Shown: positions 3,771-5,199 of the stretch, one piece after another | How positions within the stretch are numbered: the stretch's first letter is position 1 | Layout: each line of letters starts with the position of its first letter | Origin: an uncultured Propionibacteriaceae bacterium | GTDB taxonomy: Bacteria; Actinomycetota; Actinomycetes; Propionibacteriales; Propionibacteriaceae | Length of the DNA: 5,199 nt | Direction: 5' to 3' | Assembly: GCA_945875065.1 (NCBI GenBank) | Contig: CAMCJC010000211.1 | Span: 1-5,199 of the forward strand | Position numbers and translations under genes: made by a program | The notes under the pieces: model-generated | The model's input: only the letters and a program-made list of their open reading frames with translations | Database searches by the model: none | Told to the model about the DNA's origin: nothing

Positions 3771-5199
3771 ATGACAAGCACATATTGGTGGCGGCGGGGA
3801 TGCCTTGCCGCCGCAGCGGCCGTGACGCTGACTGCGGGGATCGCCCCACCGGCGGGGGCGGAACCACCGTCGGCGAAGACCTCGCAGCGCGAGGCGCAGC
3901 GTGTAGACGCCATCCCGGCGCCAAAGCTGGACTGGCAACCCTGCTCCGACGCGGCCGATACGCAATGCGCCACCGTTCGGCTGCCGCTCGACTACGACGA
4001 GCCCGGCGGCGAGCAGATCACCATCGCCCTGCGTAAAGTGCCCGCCGCCAACCAGGCCGAGCGAATCGGCAGCCTGTTCATCAACCCCGGAGGGCCAGGC
4101 ACCTCAGCCAAGGAATCCCTCGCCAACGGCGGGACGTACTTCAGCGAATCCGTGCGCGACCGCTTCGACCTGATCGGCATGGACCCTCGAGGCATGGGCG
4201 ACAGCAGCCCCTTGAAGTGCATCACCAACCCGGACGAGGTCCTGAAAGTGGCGACGCCCGCGTTCCTCATGGGCTTCCCCCTAAACTCGGACGACGCGAG
4301 GACCTACCAGAAGAGCTACAAGGCGATCGCCGACGCGTGCTCCGGCAGCAAACTCGCATCCGCCATGACCACCACCGAGGTCGCACGCGATATGGACGTG
4401 CTGCGTCGCGCCCTCGGGGACGACAAGCTCAACTATCTCGGCTTCTCCTACGGCAGCTACCTGGGTCAGGTATACGCCAACATGTTTCCCGACCGTGTCC
4501 GCGCCGTCGCGATCGACGGCATCATCAACCCGCCCGACTGGCTAGGCAGTCGCCTGTCGGCGTTCGTGCCGCTCAACCTCAGGCTGGACTCCGCCCTCGC
4601 GTCTGAGAAGGCGTTCGAGGCTGTCCTGTCCCGCTGCGCGCAGGTCGACGACTGCCCCCTGGCCGACCCGGTGGCCGACGCAAGTGACGTGCTAGCCAAG
4701 CTGCGCGAACGCCCCGTGACGTTCCCCCTCCCGGACGGCGGCACGCAGACCGTCACCTTCCAGGACGTCGTCTCCGACCTTCTCAAGTTGTTGTACGACG
4801 AGGACACGGTCGAAGCGGTGCCGGAATACCTGGCGATCATCAAGCAGCTGCAGGCCGCGCCCGAGGGCGCCCCCTCCGCCACGACGCGGCTGTCTGAACT
4901 GCGCACCCAGGCCGGCGGCGACCAGTCCCCATTCGGCCTGGCCCCCACCATCCACGATCTGGAGTCCGTCACCCGGCGCGCCGCAGTCATCTGCAGCGAG
5001 GGGGCCCACCCGAGCGCACGCGCCGCGCGCAGCATCGCGCGGGTCTATGATTTCGACCTGCCGCACTTTGGAGCGAAGTGGATCTGGGAGGACGCGATCT
5101 GTGCGGCACCCAACTGGCAGATCCGCGACGAGGACGCCTACCGAGGACCTTTCAACCAGAAGACGGCGGCACCGGTGCTCGTGGTCGGCAATGAGCACG
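3771..5199 (+). CDS. Secreted TAP-like alpha/beta-hydrolase peptidase (3' end cut off)
   Basis: This is an exported serine exopeptidase of the Streptomyces tripeptidyl aminopeptidase (SlpD/SlpE, Tap) group, which removes short N-terminal peptides from secreted proteins or nutrient peptides. It is open to the window edge with 476 complete codons visible; relatives run to roughly 500-540. Residues 1-30 form a signal peptide: WWRR, an Ala-rich hydrophobic core (11-25), and likely cleavage at AGA|EPP. There is no lipobox, so the product should be released. Cys58 and Cys66 in the WQPC...QC block recall a disulfide common in the family. INPGGPG (104-110) is the oxyanion-hole motif. MDPRG (137-141) and GFSYGS with nucleophile Ser226 (224-229) follow. 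The sequence ends at VLVVGNEH plus a G; relatives continue with Asp there, so the catalytic Asp is probably the next residue and the His lies farther on. Both are outside the window. The ATG at 3771 is backed by AAAGGGG. Substrate specificity cannot be read from the sequence. Confidence 0.93.
   Translation, partial: MTSTYWWRRGCLAAAAAVTLTAGIAPPAGAEPPSAKTSQREAQRVDAIPAPKLDWQPCSDAADTQCATVRLPLDYDEPGGEQITIALRKVPAANQAERIGSLFINPGGPGTSAKESLANGGTYFSESVRDRFDLIGMDPRGMGDSSPLKCITNPDEVLKVATPAFLMGFPLNSDDARTYQKSYKAIADACSGSKLASAMTTTEVARDMDVLRRALGDDKLNYLGFSYGSYLGQVYANMFPDRVRAVAIDGIINPPDWLGSRLSAFVPLNLRLDSALASEKAFEAVLSRCAQVDDCPLADPVADASDVLAKLRERPVTFPLPDGGTQTVTFQDVVSDLLKLLYDEDTVEAVPEYLAIIKQLQAAPEGAPSATTRLSELRTQAGGDQSPFGLAPTIHDLESVTRRAAVICSEGAHPSARAARSIARVYDFDLPHFGAKWIWEDAICAAPNWQIRDEDAYRGPFNQKTAAPVLVVGNEH

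Noticed and set aside
3580..3774. 64-codon plus-strand ORF whose TGA overlaps the ATG of the peptidase gene (ATGA)
   Set aside because: No Shine-Dalgarno before its ATG, poor codon bias, and it runs through the hairpins and promoter-like sequence.

Overview
The window is high-GC DNA whose codons mostly end in G or C, with GTG/ATG starts behind short purine-rich ribosome binding sites. This fits an Actinomycetota chromosome; the sequence alone does not fix the genus. Three substantial genes are convincing. They are glyA on the minus strand (505-1932), an MccF/LdcA-type S66 carboxypeptidase on the plus strand (2465-3514), and a secreted TAP-like alpha/beta-hydrolase peptidase on the plus strand (3771 to the window end, truncated).

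Region by region: bases 1-504 hold no convincing large gene but are dense in repeats and hairpins. They include a short tandem repeat at the window edge, two diverged 25-bp direct repeats 61 bp apart, a 63-bp imperfect palindrome (185-247), and a small stem that would cover a strong Shine-Dalgarno sequence. That Shine-Dalgarno lies in front of a 35-codon ORF (274-381). A perfect 16-bp stem (431-466) lies just beyond the glyA stop and is the likely glyA terminator. Bases 1933-2464 are the divergent intergenic region between glyA and the carboxypeptidase gene. It carries the glyA ribosome binding site, weak promoter candidates, a hairpin with a GNRA loop (minus-strand reading) and a 16-bp near-palindrome. 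Bases 3515-3770 separate the two plus-strand genes. They carry two modest hairpins and three copies of CCGTTCG upstream of the secreted peptidase.

Functionally, glyA supplies glycine and one-carbon units and stands alone here. The two plus-strand genes both encode predicted serine hydrolases acting on peptides, one cytoplasmic and one exported. They are 256 bp apart with candidate regulatory sequence between them, so they need not be one operon. No mobile element, CRISPR array, tRNA or rRNA gene was recognised. The least ordinary part is the structured leader-like region at 185-381. I did not find clear evidence of a new multi-gene system.
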